A stretch of DNA of 64,000 nt, taken from positions 1,736,001-1,800,000 of the forward strand of contig JAJTUP010000007.1 in NCBI GenBank assembly GCA_021399435.1. Reading direction: 5' to 3'. This DNA is from Diaporthe sp. PMI_573. Lineage: Eukaryota > Ascomycota > Sordariomycetes > Diaporthales > Diaporthaceae. The position numbers and the translations under genes were made by a program. The notes below the pieces were generated by a model that had not been told where the DNA came from, did no database searches, and saw only the letters and a program-made list of their open reading frames with translations. This document shows, piece by piece, positions 11,611 through 22,456 of this stretch (the stretch's first letter is position 1; every line of letters begins with the position of its first letter).

Positions 11611-12823
11611 TGAAGGAGAAGATAGACGGCACAGTCCCACTTCCAGGTAGGTGACAGATGCAGTGTACTAGCCCACTTTTGCCCACTGTTTGCAAGCAGC
11701 CAAGGTTCTGCGCCATCCCAAGTTTCTGAATGATCAATATCCAAGTGTGCTGCATTAGAGCTAACAGAAAGCGTCTGCTGTTGTTGTGCCAGACTCCGTG
11801 GAGATTTCCGACGAGGCAAATGAGGTTGTGGAGTTCCTTATTGCCCGCCCAGAGAGCTTCAAGCGCATTGTTTCCCTTGTTTCCATGGGCCGCGACACTC
11901 TTGAGCGCCTAGCCTCCGCCGTCTGTCGTGACGATGACGACATCATTCGCAAATATACCAAAATCATTACGGTAATTGCAGAGACCAACATCAACTTCAC
12001 CACGTACATGCCCGACTCAAGCAAGGACCGATTTACCCTCATCAACCATCTACAAGAGAGCCTCCCTGCTAAGAAGCCGCTTCCTCTTATCTGGCCAGCA
12101 AAACAAGGCAGTGCTTCCATCGCAATGGCTAATTCTACCTCAGCCATCATGGTTCCCGGCAGGGGCAAGGGAGATCACACCGATGATGATGACAGTGGTG
12201 ATGAGAATACCCAGGGTGACTGGTCCGATGATGCCGAATTTGAGAACACAACGCCTGACTTCATCAACCGCCTCGCAGTCAGCAGAGCCTGGGATTTGGT
12301 CTACCCGTCAGATCTTATTGGAAGGAACCCAGCTTCTGATACCATTACTACTCCTTGGTCCTACGGAACACTATATTTGGTTCACTATCCAGAGAGCAAC
12401 ATCAAATGCAAGGCCACTGCTGCAACATGTTCCCAGCTGGCCCAGCTGAATGTGAGTCTACCTCGGGTAGTACTGGACCTCGGCCGGCTGGTCGTAACAA
12501 GCGACATGGAGGACAATGTTGACGGCAGAAGCTGGTCACCATCTGACTTTTCAGTCATGGTGGATTTACAGTCTGAGACCAAGGCCCTTTGGCTAGTTTG
12601 TGACAGAAATGTTGCGGACAAGCTTAGCATCATCAACATGTATGATGGTCTGGATGAGGACCTTAAGGATGTGAATGACTGCTTTGACTCGGAGAAGATG
12701 GATCTGGCCCTTCTCTTCCCAAGGATCAAAGACTGGGCCTCTTGTGAAAATTCGTGGTCGGTCATCGAGAGCCGCATCAGACAGTCCGCCATGAATCTTG
12801 GCCTTTCTCTGAGCCACCTCTGA
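11610..12823 (+). CDS. Unrecognised acidic protein, 355 aa, divergent partner of 9715-11247
   Basis: Two exons, 11610-11646 and 11793-12823, with a 146-bp intron (GTAGGT donor, GTGCCAG acceptor) that joins MKEKIDGTVPLP to DSVEISDEANEV in frame. Total 1,068 nt. The N-terminal third is helical (FKRIVSLVSMGRDTLERLASAV); the middle holds a strongly acidic low-complexity stretch (DHTDDDDSGDENTQGD), and the C-terminal half has alternating hydrophobic strands (LPRVVLDLGRLVV, ALWLVCDRNVADKLSIINMYDG), suggesting a folded alpha/beta domain. No signal peptide or membrane helix. I recognise no family. Start choice rests on the splice join; the first exon codes only 12 residues. Confidence 0.6.
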
Positions 12824-13831
12824 ATTCATCTGACCGTGCCCCAAGGGACAGCCAGCATTTTCTTTGGGTTGAACTGCGATGGGCAAGAAGAACAGAAGGT
12901 GATTTAGGAAAGAAGACGGGCGGCGGGTGCACAGGCTCACCGACCATACCCAGGACGCACTTGTTGCTTTCCTTTTCAAAGTTTTATTTTGCAGCCTGGG
13001 CGTCATGTGCACATGTATAAGAAGGCGGTGATTGCAGAGGGATGAATGATGTCAGGTGGATCTCAACAATGTTTGCTTGTGAGGCTAACGCCTCTAGGCC
13101 CACACTTGCAACTTATTAAGCACGATCGCTTACCTACATCGTCTGCTTCTTTGGGCACACGGATTCCAGTGCCTTTCCATGAGCGAAAAAACCTCTGTGG
13201 TGAACGATGAGTGACGTCAATGTTGGTGAATTTCGTCAACGTTGGCGACTTCCGTCGGCTCACCACATCTCCTAATCTATGGGAGTGATGGTCTCATTCC
13301 ACTAAAAGCCTCTCATAGGACCCTTGATATTGTATGACCGGAGCGTTTATCCCGACGCTCAACGCACGCAGTGCTGTATTCTGATGTCAATCTGTGCCAC
13401 GCAATCCAAGGTCCACCGGTAGACGACAGCAGGCGGTTCCGCACAGGCTAGACATCATTAGCCAACGCAGCGATCCTCCACACATGCGGTTTTCGGATGG
13501 GAAAAAGCAACAAGTGCCGGTCACTGTGTCATCAATGAGCTCCAAAGTGGCGCGAAAAATAGGCATACGAAGCCTCAAGTGGTGATTCTTAACCCAGCTG
13601 CTGAGAAACTTGGGTGGCAACAAAATGAAGAACCGGCACGGATACTACCCACCTCCGGCGGTGCGGTCTAGCAAACTGCTCCCACCACTTCCAGCAATCG
13701 CATAGTACGATTCCACTCAAAAATAGAGCTTCCAATCAGCGTTCCACCGAGAAAGATAGACGCGGAATGGACTTGGGAAGAATTTCAAATGTAGACACGT
13801 AAGTGATACCACGGAATCAATCTCACCTGAT
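12824..13831. other. Intergenic region, no supported gene
   Basis: About 1 kb after the rightward gene ending at 12823. No frame with recognisable content. Confidence 0.55.
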
Positions 13832-14628
13832 ATGATATGTAGCTCATGGGATATAACTGCACAGGTCATGCTCTTGAGGCATGGCGTATCCCTAAGAACC
13901 AATTCCTTGAAGGAAACGATCGCCATGTTCCACATCTTCGTCTCGTGGGTCAACTGTACACTAAAGTATCATGCAGCCATCACCAAAGAATTTGTCCAGC
14001 CAAAGCAGTATGAGTATGTTGAGGAGAGCATCACTCGAGAATTATATACCCATGACGTCTACCATCACGTACTGCCTGTTATTGAGACAGAGTTATTACC
14101 ATCAAAGCACTTTATCGAGTCGCCCGATGGCTGTGGCCTCGTCGAAATACGTGAAGATGAGGTTCAAAATCATACGGTGACTGGGACGGGGGTGTATGGC
14201 CAACCGAATACAGAAAAGCCGACGGAGTCGAAAATACCTCACGGTAGGGCGAATCTCCAACTTCCGGAAAATGGATCAGCAAGTAATACTCATAGTTTCG
14301 AAGACAAGGGGATTTACACAACAAAAGAGGGCATAGGGCGAACCGAGTACCTCTGGCGTCACCTCCAGTCTTCGAAGATGCTGTGGGCATGACCAAGCCG
14401 GTTTTGATACCTGCTGGGCTCACGCCGGAATGGAAAAGACTGCTTCACCAAGAGGAGAAAGCCAAGCTATGCCATTCCAAACACCAGGTGAGAGGTACCG
14501 AGAAATCAGCAAAAGAGCCGAATGTATGGAGAAATATTGCCCAGACTGGACCAGACCCACTTGACACAAATCATAGCGTTGCTTCGTTCTCAAAGCCTTA
14601 TGTTCCAGTCAGAGCGAATCCGCGGTAG
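13832..14628 (+). pseudogene. Decayed coding stretch of unknown family
   Basis: Two partially overlapping frames each contain protein-like sequence. The first (to 14392) holds YVEESITRELYTHDVYHHV and LPVIETELLPSKHFIE, with regular alternation of charged and aliphatic residues. The second, readable from about 14350 to 14628, holds PPVFEDAVGMTKP and LTPEWKRLLHQEEKAKL. They would need a one-base shift near 14300-14380 to connect; I tested a GTAGGG...CATAG intron there and it runs into a stop. I therefore read this as a frame-broken gene remnant rather than a working gene. The family is not identified, and an unrecognised intron remains possible. Confidence 0.3.
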
Positions 14629-15452
14629 GGATGGGTGGCCCTAATTCGCAATTATGGAGAGAAACGATAGACCTAGTTTGACAGGTGGCAAGGGAAAATG
14701 GATATCGACAAATACCGACGCCGGAACTAGTTGCCCCAAATTGCACCGCCCCAATATTTCAAAACACGTAGAGACCCAGCGATGTCTTCAGACCAAAGCG
14801 AGAGGCAGCGGCACTTCAGATGCAGCGACTGTGACGAATGTTCTCCGCGAGTCGCAAGCCTCGGACCAAATACGTGGCGGTGGTTTCGCTCACTCCAACC
14901 TGACAGGGCTTTGAAAACACACCCCTCTCATCAAGTGAGTAATGTTGACTATACATCAGGATCCACCGTTCACCTGCTGCGGGATGTGGCGAATCTTACT
15001 GTAGCCATGTGTTGATTGGAGACAGGAATTGCCACACATGCTAAAAACGATTTCATATTACGATACATCACAATCACATGCTCCTACAGATCCCTCATTT
15101 GTGTAACGAATGCATGTAAGCCCACCTGCAGCCTTACTGCAACGTCAGCTGCAGCCTGAAAAACATCACCCCCATGCCACCATTTACGACGAGAATGGTC
15201 AGAACCAGTGCAGGGATGCGTAATCTGTAGCTAATTAACATGTGAGAATTTTCTTGACCTGTAAGCAGCTGAAGGACCGTCCATGCGCACGTGTGACACG
15301 CCGTCGAAAAATTATCCTGTATCGGGATGGGCGATAAAGTCCTGTCGTACCACCCTCCGCTGTCAGCAAATAATTTATTTCATACGAGCGAAATGACCAG
15401 CCACGGACTGATCGGTCGGCGTCTTATGTCATATGGCAAGATCCCTCTGGGG
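14629..15452. other. Intergenic region, no supported gene
   Basis: About 0.8 kb upstream of the FAD oxidoreductase. Short frames at 14654-14914 and 14731-15015 carry no motif. Confidence 0.5.
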
Positions 15453-15460
15453 TATATAAG
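15453..15460 (+). promoter_or_regulatory. TATA box of the FAD oxidoreductase gene
   Basis: TATATAAG 77 bp ahead of the ATG at 15537. It lies inside an upstream in-frame extension of the coding frame and so argues that the extension is not translated. Confidence 0.65.
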
Positions 15461-15536
15461 AGACTGGCTCACAACGCTGGCAAGAATATGGCAAAGGGTG
15501 TTCCCATCAAGGACCCTTAAACTCAAATCGAATACA

Positions 15537-17147
15537 ATGGCGACCATAGAAGGTATAACAGGCAAGCAGTTCACGCTCGGGACAAAGGAATACCCAAACT
15601 GGCAGTATCAATATGCCACAACAACCTATGGTGTTGACCACGACATGGAGCCCGGCCTGATCATACAGCCCAAAAGCAAGCAAGACATCAAGCTCGCAGT
15701 GCTCTTTGCCAGGGAACAGAAGAAGGCCATCGCCATCCGTACTGGTGGCCACCAGTACAGCGGCGCCTCATCCACCAGCAAGGACAACATCCTGCTGGAC
15801 CTCCGCGACACCTTCCAGGGGCCCGACGACCTGGCGTACTTCGAGAAGGACGACAAGAGCTACGTCCACGCCAGCGTGAGCTGGAGCCTGGGCAAGTTCA
15901 ACGCGTTCCTCGGGAAGCACAAGGCCTTCGTGCCCCACGGGCAGTGCACGGCCGTGCATGTAGGTGGACACGCACAGACGGGCGGGTACGGGCAGCTGGG
16001 CCGCAGCTTCGGGCTGTTCGGGGACCACATCCGGTCGCTGGAGATTATCGATCACGCCGGCGAGGAGCGGGAGATCACGCGGGCTGGTGACCCGGAGCAG
16101 TTTTACGCCTGGATAGGCGGTAGCCCCGGGAACCTGGGCGTGCTGACGCACTTCACCGTCGAGGTGCACCGCGACGCCGACTACGCGGGGTCCATGGGCC
16201 TCAAGGCGCTACACCTCTACGACACCAAGAAGCTGAAGAAGCTGCTGCAGGTGCTGGCGGATATGAACGACGACGAGGATTTTCCGCGCAACTACGACCT
16301 GTGCATCAGCGTGCTTAGCTCGTCATTCGACATCCTGGGCCTGATGGGCGGGCTGGACAACAAGATGGAGGAGGAGCACCCCGAGATATTTGGGGATGAT
16401 GGCAACCCAGTCTGGCCGCGGATGATTGTGGTGTACGCTCAGTTTGTACCCTTCAGCAAGGACGACAAGCCCGACATGAAGTTCTTCGAGCGGCTGCGCA
16501 CGGATTGCTGGTTCCAGACCGGCGTGGATGAGAAGCCAATGTCGGAGCTGACTGCGGATTGGATCTTCCGGAACACGAGGGAGTTTGACCTGCCATATGT
16601 CAAGAGGACTTACTTGACGACATCGACGGAGCTGAGCACCAACGGCTGGGTGGACTGGGTGGTCGGCAGGATGGACGAAGTTGTGAAGCCAGTCGGAAAT
16701 GGGCAGTGGCTTTCTGCTCAGCTGCAGTGTTTTGGCGGCAAGCATTCGCGGTTCAGGACGAATGCTGATAACGGGACATCCCTGAGCGTAAGAGGAAACC
16801 CCCCTGACGATGCTGCAACTCAAGAATCATGGACTAACAATTTGTGGCAGTGGCGAGACTCGACCTTCTGCTTCACCATTGACAACTTCCACAAGCCATC
16901 CAAGAAGGATGCCGCGGAGAAGTGGGCGCATACAAATGACGTGCAGGCTATCGGGCCGGAGGGCATCTTCAGCAAGCAAGACCGTCGTGTGTTGTGGGGG
17001 TCGTATGGGAGCTTCAACCTTGACGAGGCGTGGCAGTTCTATTACGACGACCGGGCCCAGTATGAGAGGCTGATGGAAGCTAGGAAGACCGCTGATCCGG
17101 ACGGAACCTTCACCCCCAACACATTCTCTGTCAAGCGGGCGGGCTGA
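15537..17147 (+). CDS. Berberine-bridge-type FAD-linked oxidoreductase (536 aa)
   Basis: Single-exon gene. The frame stays open upstream to 15327, but the TATATAAG at 15453 and the poor composition of the extra 70 residues favour the ATG at 15537. The protein has the PCMH-type FAD domain: RTGGHQYSG with His72, and HGQCTAVHVGGHAQTGGYG with Cys137, the two residues that carry bicovalent FAD in this family. The C-terminus ends PDGTFTPNTF, the BBE-domain signature. Such enzymes use O2 to oxidise sugars, alcohols or natural-product rings. No signal peptide is seen at the chosen start, so it is probably intracellular, unlike many secreted relatives. Substrate unknown. No biosynthetic backbone gene lies nearby. 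Confidence 0.88.
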   Translation: MATIEGITGKQFTLGTKEYPNWQYQYATTTYGVDHDMEPGLIIQPKSKQDIKLAVLFAREQKKAIAIRTGGHQYSGASSTSKDNILLDLRDTFQGPDDLAYFEKDDKSYVHASVSWSLGKFNAFLGKHKAFVPHGQCTAVHVGGHAQTGGYGQLGRSFGLFGDHIRSLEIIDHAGEEREITRAGDPEQFYAWIGGSPGNLGVLTHFTVEVHRDADYAGSMGLKALHLYDTKKLKKLLQVLADMNDDEDFPRNYDLCISVLSSSFDILGLMGGLDNKMEEEHPEIFGDDGNPVWPRMIVVYAQFVPFSKDDKPDMKFFERLRTDCWFQTGVDEKPMSELTADWIFRNTREFDLPYVKRTYLTTSTELSTNGWVDWVVGRMDEVVKPVGNGQWLSAQLQCFGGKHSRFRTNADNGTSLSVRGNPPDDAATQESWTNNLWQWRDSTFCFTIDNFHKPSKKDAAEKWAHTNDVQAIGPEGIFSKQDRRVLWGSYGSFNLDEAWQFYYDDRAQYERLMEARKTADPDGTFTPNTFSVKRAG

Positions 17148-17720
17148 GATCGACGAGTTTGACTTCAAGCACCAAGGCTCTGTCCGCGCTACAATGAGCA
17201 CCTGGCAATCATGCCTCTTCTATGTTTCAGTCCATATAGCTCTCTATCATCCACGAGGTTCAGTCTTGGAATTAATATTGATCAACGTGTAACAGAAGCT
17301 TTAAGTCCTGCAGAGGTCAACAAAACCCGCGTAGCCTGTCTTTTCATGGTTCAGATGTTTCTAAGTAGTCTATTTATCCACTCTCCGCGATTCTCAAGAG
17401 AATTGTCCCATTTACTCTATGTATGCCTCTCACTGATGAAGGAATTAGCGAGGATGAGTCTTCCGCGGCAAACGCGGCAAAAGCGGCACTCGCATGTCAT
17501 TTGCTGTGCAGCTCCTCTCTGGGTTGAATGACAACCTTTTTCAAGGATAGTTTTGATACGGTGGAATGCAAACCAACAGTGCAAATTGGTGGGTCGCGGG
17601 CAGCAATTCATTGAGCCCGGGATAACACACTCCATTTATTCCCACGCACCCCCCTTTTATTCCGCCATCTGAACTGAACCTCTCCGTTCAATATCTTCCC
17701 ACACCCTCTTGGCACTGAAT
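17148..17720. other. Intergenic region; promoter of the ZZ-HET gene
   Basis: About 570 bp. The last 90 bp before 17721 are C/T-rich (CCCCCCTTTTATTCC, then CCTCTCCGTTC), a common fungal promoter/leader texture. No coding sequence seen. Confidence 0.5.
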
Positions 17721-20606
17721 ATGGCGCAACAGCAGGAGGTCAAGATGTCACAGGCTGGCCGAGGGGTCCTTTGCGACCACTGCGACTTCCGCATGCAGGC
17801 CGACGAGACATTTTTCCATTGCCGAGACTGTCCCGACTTCGATCTCTGTAAGCGTTGTTACTCATCGGCAATCACGATACATCCTGCGGACCACTCCATA
17901 GCTTTTCGGGCCCCAAGGAACAGCGAAGGTCTCGGGCCTCAATGCGACAACTGCCATGGCAACATCGTGAGAGCCCTTCACTTCTGTAAGAGCTGTCCGA
18001 ACTTCAACATCTGCAACACCTGCTTTGCGTCTGCCTTAACCATCCACCCCGAAAGTCACGAGTTTGGTACGATAGGATCAGCTGAAGAGAGCATGTACCG
18101 GTGCGGGCACTGCAACGCTACCATTTCGAAGGTCTTGTTCGTGTGTGGTGACTGCCCGGGCTTTTCCCTATGCAAAAGTTGCTACCCATCTGCGGCTGAA
18201 GTCCACCCGGCACATTCCATTTGGACTCCGTCCTGCTTGAGCGACGATAAGGGCCGCGGCCTGCAATGCGACAGCTGCAATCACGCAATTTGTGGCGGCA
18301 TTTTCCATTACTGCAAAGTATGTCAGGACTTTACTGCATGCAACGACTGCTTCTCGGCTTCGTCGTTTACCCACCTAGAGGACCACAGCTTCGTGACAAT
18401 CGGGCCCGAGCCGCCGAAGGCGACCAAACTTCATTGTAGCCACTGCAGTGATGAGCTCATCGCCGTTTTTCACTACTGTGAGACCTGTCAAAATTACCGC
18501 TTGTGCGAAAAATGCTTCCAGCTTTCGAGAACGACATGGATTCACCCCGTGGATCATTATTTCGATGAGATGGTGTCGAAAGCTGTTCTCTACTCTAATT
18601 GCCGCCATTGCGACTCTGGGGTATCTGACGTCTTCCATCGTTGCGAAACTTGCGCGAATTACAACCTTTGCGAAGACTGTTTCCCGTCCGCAACAAACAT
18701 CCACTCAGCCGATCACTCGTTTGCCCAGCTTCGTGTCCCGAACCAACGAACCGGCCAAAGTTACCGAGACAGCTTGTCGACTGCGTTACGGGGACTCGAT
18801 GCCGCGACAACTCACAAGCAAAAGAAGGTAGAGGAGGGAGAGGACTCAGACACGGATGCCGAGTCTCTGTCTGCCCCGACAGCTATCATGGTCAAGTCCG
18901 ACAGGGCCCTTTTCTTTGGAAACGATGGCGGCAGCCGAGGTGCCTTTGAGCAGTTTTCCGGCGCCGCTGGGCCTCCGAAGGAAGCCGACGTGAGGGGTCT
19001 CAAGGGAAAGTCAGCGCACTTTGTCAACGGCCCAGACTCTTACCGATCAAACTGCCCTTCTTGCACGTCCGTTACGGCGGTCTTGCCGAGCTTACATGTG
19101 GCGTTGTCGGATCCGGAGGTTCTAAAAGCAATCGGCGGCAAGGAGGAGCTGACTCACATGACCATCTCCTGGCCCGCTCGCCTCCCTGCTCTCATGCAGG
19201 CCACCTTGGACGATTGTCCCTTCTGTGCGTTCATCTTGAAAAAGTTCTTTGGGGGCTACCAGGGGGACTTGTTCTTGTACTGGCCGGAGAGGCCGTGGTA
19301 TGCGAAACCAAGTCGAGCTCCGAAGGAACGCGACGCACTTCTGAATAGATGCAAGAAACTGCTGGCGCAATGGGGTGATAAACCCATCAAATTCTACATC
19401 ACGCCCAGATGTACCACATCAGGAATCTGCCCGCCGGATTTTGATACTCTGCGAATCCTACCCTGCGCGGAAAGCAAGGAATAGGCTGAGGTGCTGAAGA
19501 AGATTTCAGCGTTTGGCCGAGCCAGAGCCCACATCGATGTGCCTATCTACGCCGAGCATGGTACGTGTCTATCCAACGTGGATGATAGTTTTGAATCAAC
19601 ACTGACATAGTGTTCTTAGGCAGTCCGGCCGCACGGCACATCAGTCCTCGGCCACCGAACCCGAATCCAGCATCAGAATCTGGCTTCAACTAAATCAGAT
19701 CTTGGCTGGCAGATTGCGAAGAGAACCACGGCGAGACGTGTAAAGGGAGGACGCCATCAGTATTACCGACCCGCCTGATTGATGTGTCTGGCCCCAACAG
19801 CTCCGTCCTCCACCTCAAAGAGTCCCATGCGGGGGAGCGCGGTCGCTATACGGCACTGAGTTACTGCTGGGGAGGACCGCAAGAGTTTCGAACCACCAAA
19901 AAAGACTTGGCGGCTAGGATCGAGGGCTTCCAACTCGATAATCTCCCCCACGCTCTCCAGGATGCCGTCATAGTGACCCGAGAGCTAGGGATATCATACT
20001 TATGGGTAGATTCTATGTGTATCGTCCAGGATGACGTTGAAGACAAGTTTCGCGAGATCTCGGGGATGAGGCACATCTACAAAGAAGCCGTGCTCACGAT
20101 TTCGGCTTCCAACAGCAAAGCCGCTAACGACGGCTTTCTCCATGATTTATCCAACCGGAGAACGGGACTTTGGCAGAGCATGATCCCATTGACATACTGC
20201 CTCCCCAACGACCGAGCCACTACGATGCAAGAAGCCTTTGAGATGCCAAAGGGCGAAGAGAGCAGGCTCTGGCTGCTAGACGAGGACTCATACCTGGAGG
20301 CGATGTTCTCCCGACCCTATTTCCAGCCGGGCTTGGTGTCTACAGGAGCGCGTTCTGTCTCCGCGATTCCTGGATTACGGCCGATGGCCCAAGTGGAGAT
20401 GCAATCACGGCACCAAGAGCGATGGCGGGTTCTACGCCGAGGACATGTGGTCTGGCGAAGCAGAGCGGAAGATCACGGCCTTTCTGTTGTCGACGCCCGA
20501 AGGTCATTCTCTGAGCCTGATGGAGATGAACAGGCTCTACAAAAGCTGGTATGCACTGCTGAGCCACTATACCAAGCGGGAGATGAGCGTGGAGGCGGAT
20601 AAGTTA

Positions 20607-20649
20607 ACGTCCCCGGCCCGGCTTCCGCCCCCCCCCTGATTCCGCCCCC
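20607..20649 (+). repeat. Left terminal inverted repeat of the Fot1-like element (43 bp)
   Basis: Starts directly after the TA duplication and pairs without mismatch with the right end; includes runs of nine and at least five C separated by TGATTCCG. Confidence 0.93.
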
Positions 20650-20690
20650 CCCACATCCGCGTTCACGCGTGTACGCGTCTGCCCCCACCC

Positions 20691-20697
20691 TATATAA
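20691..20697 (+). promoter_or_regulatory. TATA box of the transposase gene
   Basis: TATATAA 71 bp upstream of the transposase ATG at 20768, within the element, so the element carries its own promoter. Confidence 0.6.
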
Positions 20698-20767
20698 ACT
20701 CAACCATATCTTTCCGAGAGAATTTTTTCTGGTCACCAAACTTCTTCCAAGCATCAACCTAGTCATC

Positions 20768-22408
20768 ATGAAGCCCTATGGGGAAGCCGAGATCCATGAC
20801 GCCCTTGTTGCGTGCAGGGATGGAATGCCCGTCAAGCAGGCTTGCAGGACCTGGCATATCCCCCGTTCCACACTTCGCGATCGCCTCGCCGGCGCGCAAA
20901 GTCAGCGCGTTTCTCACGAACCTCAGAGGCCTCTTTCTGATGATCAGGAGGATCGATTGGCCCTATTCCTTATCAACCAAAGCAGCTTGGGCCATGCGTT
21001 AACTCGCTGGGAAACGAGGGCTCTGGCAGCCCGAATGGCCTCGTCGGGGAAGGAGGTCGCTCCTCTCGGAAGGAAGTGGCTGAGGGCCTTCCTCCTTCGT
21101 CACCCTATCCTCCAAAGCCGTAAGTACCAGCGCGTTGAGGCTAAACGGCTAAGGGCAGCTACCAAAAAGAACGTTGGGTCGTGGTTTGACTTCATGCAGT
21201 TGCCTATCGTGAAGGCAATTAAGCCGGCCAACTGATGGAATGCCGACGAGGGCGGGCTGATGGAGGGCAAGTCCGAGAAGGCGCTCACGATCGGCTATTC
21301 GGAAGGAAGCCAGCTTCTTCAGAAGGACTTTAATTCGAGAGCGTGGACCTCCTTCCTTGAGTGTATCTCCGCCACGGGCAAGTTCCTCGTCCCACTCGTT
21401 ATTTTTAAGGGACTCAGCATTCAGCAGCAGTGGTTTCCTATCGCCCTTGAAGATCACGAGGGCTGGCAGTTCACGGCGACGAAGAAGGGGTGGATGGAGG
21501 AACCTATCGCTATCCACTGGCTTCGGAAGGTCTTCCTTCCTCAAACAGTACCAGAGGACCCATTAGAATGGCGCCTTCTCGTGATCGATGGGCACCATAC
21601 ACATACAACGGTCGAGTTTATGTGGGAATGCTTCTCGAATAAGGTGTATATCGTTTTTTTGCCCGCCCATACTTCGCATATGCTGCAACCGCTCGATGTG
21701 GCGATCTTCGGCCCTCTAAAGCTCGCATTTAAGAAGCATCTCGATCACCAGGGAGGGCACGATTCGTCAACAGTCGTGGCAAAGAAACGGTTTCTTTATT
21801 GCTATCACAAGGCTCGAATTGACACTTTGACGGAAGCAAATATACGTTCTGGCTGGCGGGCGACTGGTCTCTGGCCAGTGTCTAAGCATAGGGCACTCGG
21901 AAGCCACTTTATCGCCGATAATCGCGAGAAGGAAGCGAGATCGTTGGAATCTGGCGGTACCAATAGCTCCAGCAGCCATTTCTGCACTGATAAGTGTTTT
22001 TGTCGGCCTCGAGGGACCATTTTTGCGACCCCTAAGCGATCTCAAGACCTAAGGGGTATGGTGGCTCGGTATGCCCGTCAGAAGAATCTCAGCCCCACAT
22101 CACGACTCCTCTTCAGGAAAATCCTCAAAAGTTGGGACCAGATAGACGTCGATCTGACGATGTCCTCACAAAAAGCCCGAGAGTTGGAAGCCCAGATTGA
22201 AGCCAGTAGGGTAGTCCGAAGGAAGAAGGTTCAACTTGACCCGAATGAACTTTTCGCCGATATCGAGGCCATTCGGAGGACTCAGATTGAAGCGGGGGTG
22301 GTATCAGAAGAAAGCGACGCTTCAGAAGAGTCGGAAACACCATCGGAAGCGAGGTCAACTATCGTGGTGGCGGCGTCGTCGGCGACGAGGCGAAGGGGGC
22401 GGTCGTGA
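20768..22408 (+). pseudogene. Fot1/pogo transposase interrupted by one in-frame TGA
   Basis: The ATG at 20768 opens a frame that would span 546 residues to the stop at 22408, the usual Fot1 length, but TGA at 21233-21235 cuts it after 155 codons; the frame is otherwise continuous. The N-terminal part has a psq-type HTH (MPVKQACRTWHIPRSTLRDR) and a CENP-B-type HTH (LSDDQEDRLALFL ... WLRAFLLRHP). The DDE/D domain follows: WNADEGGLMEG directly after the stop, LLVIDGHHTH, and QPLDVAIFGPLK, so all three acidic residues are kept. TGA may derive from CGA (an Arg is common before WN/YN in this family), a CpG-to-TpG change. With the stop the copy would be non-autonomous, though its perfect ends could be used by a transposase from elsewhere. 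Confidence 0.88.
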
Positions 22409-22413
22409 GGGAA

Positions 22414-22456
22414 GGGGGCGGAATCAGGGGGGGGGCGGAAGCCGGGCCGGGGACGT
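22414..22456 (-). repeat. Right terminal inverted repeat of the Fot1-like element (43 bp)
   Basis: Perfect reverse complement of 20607-20649; ends at the second TA. Confidence 0.93.

Noticed and set aside
15327..15536. In-frame N-terminal extension of the FAD oxidoreductase
   Set aside because: It contains a TATATAAG promoter box 77 bp before the internal ATG and lacks family sequence.
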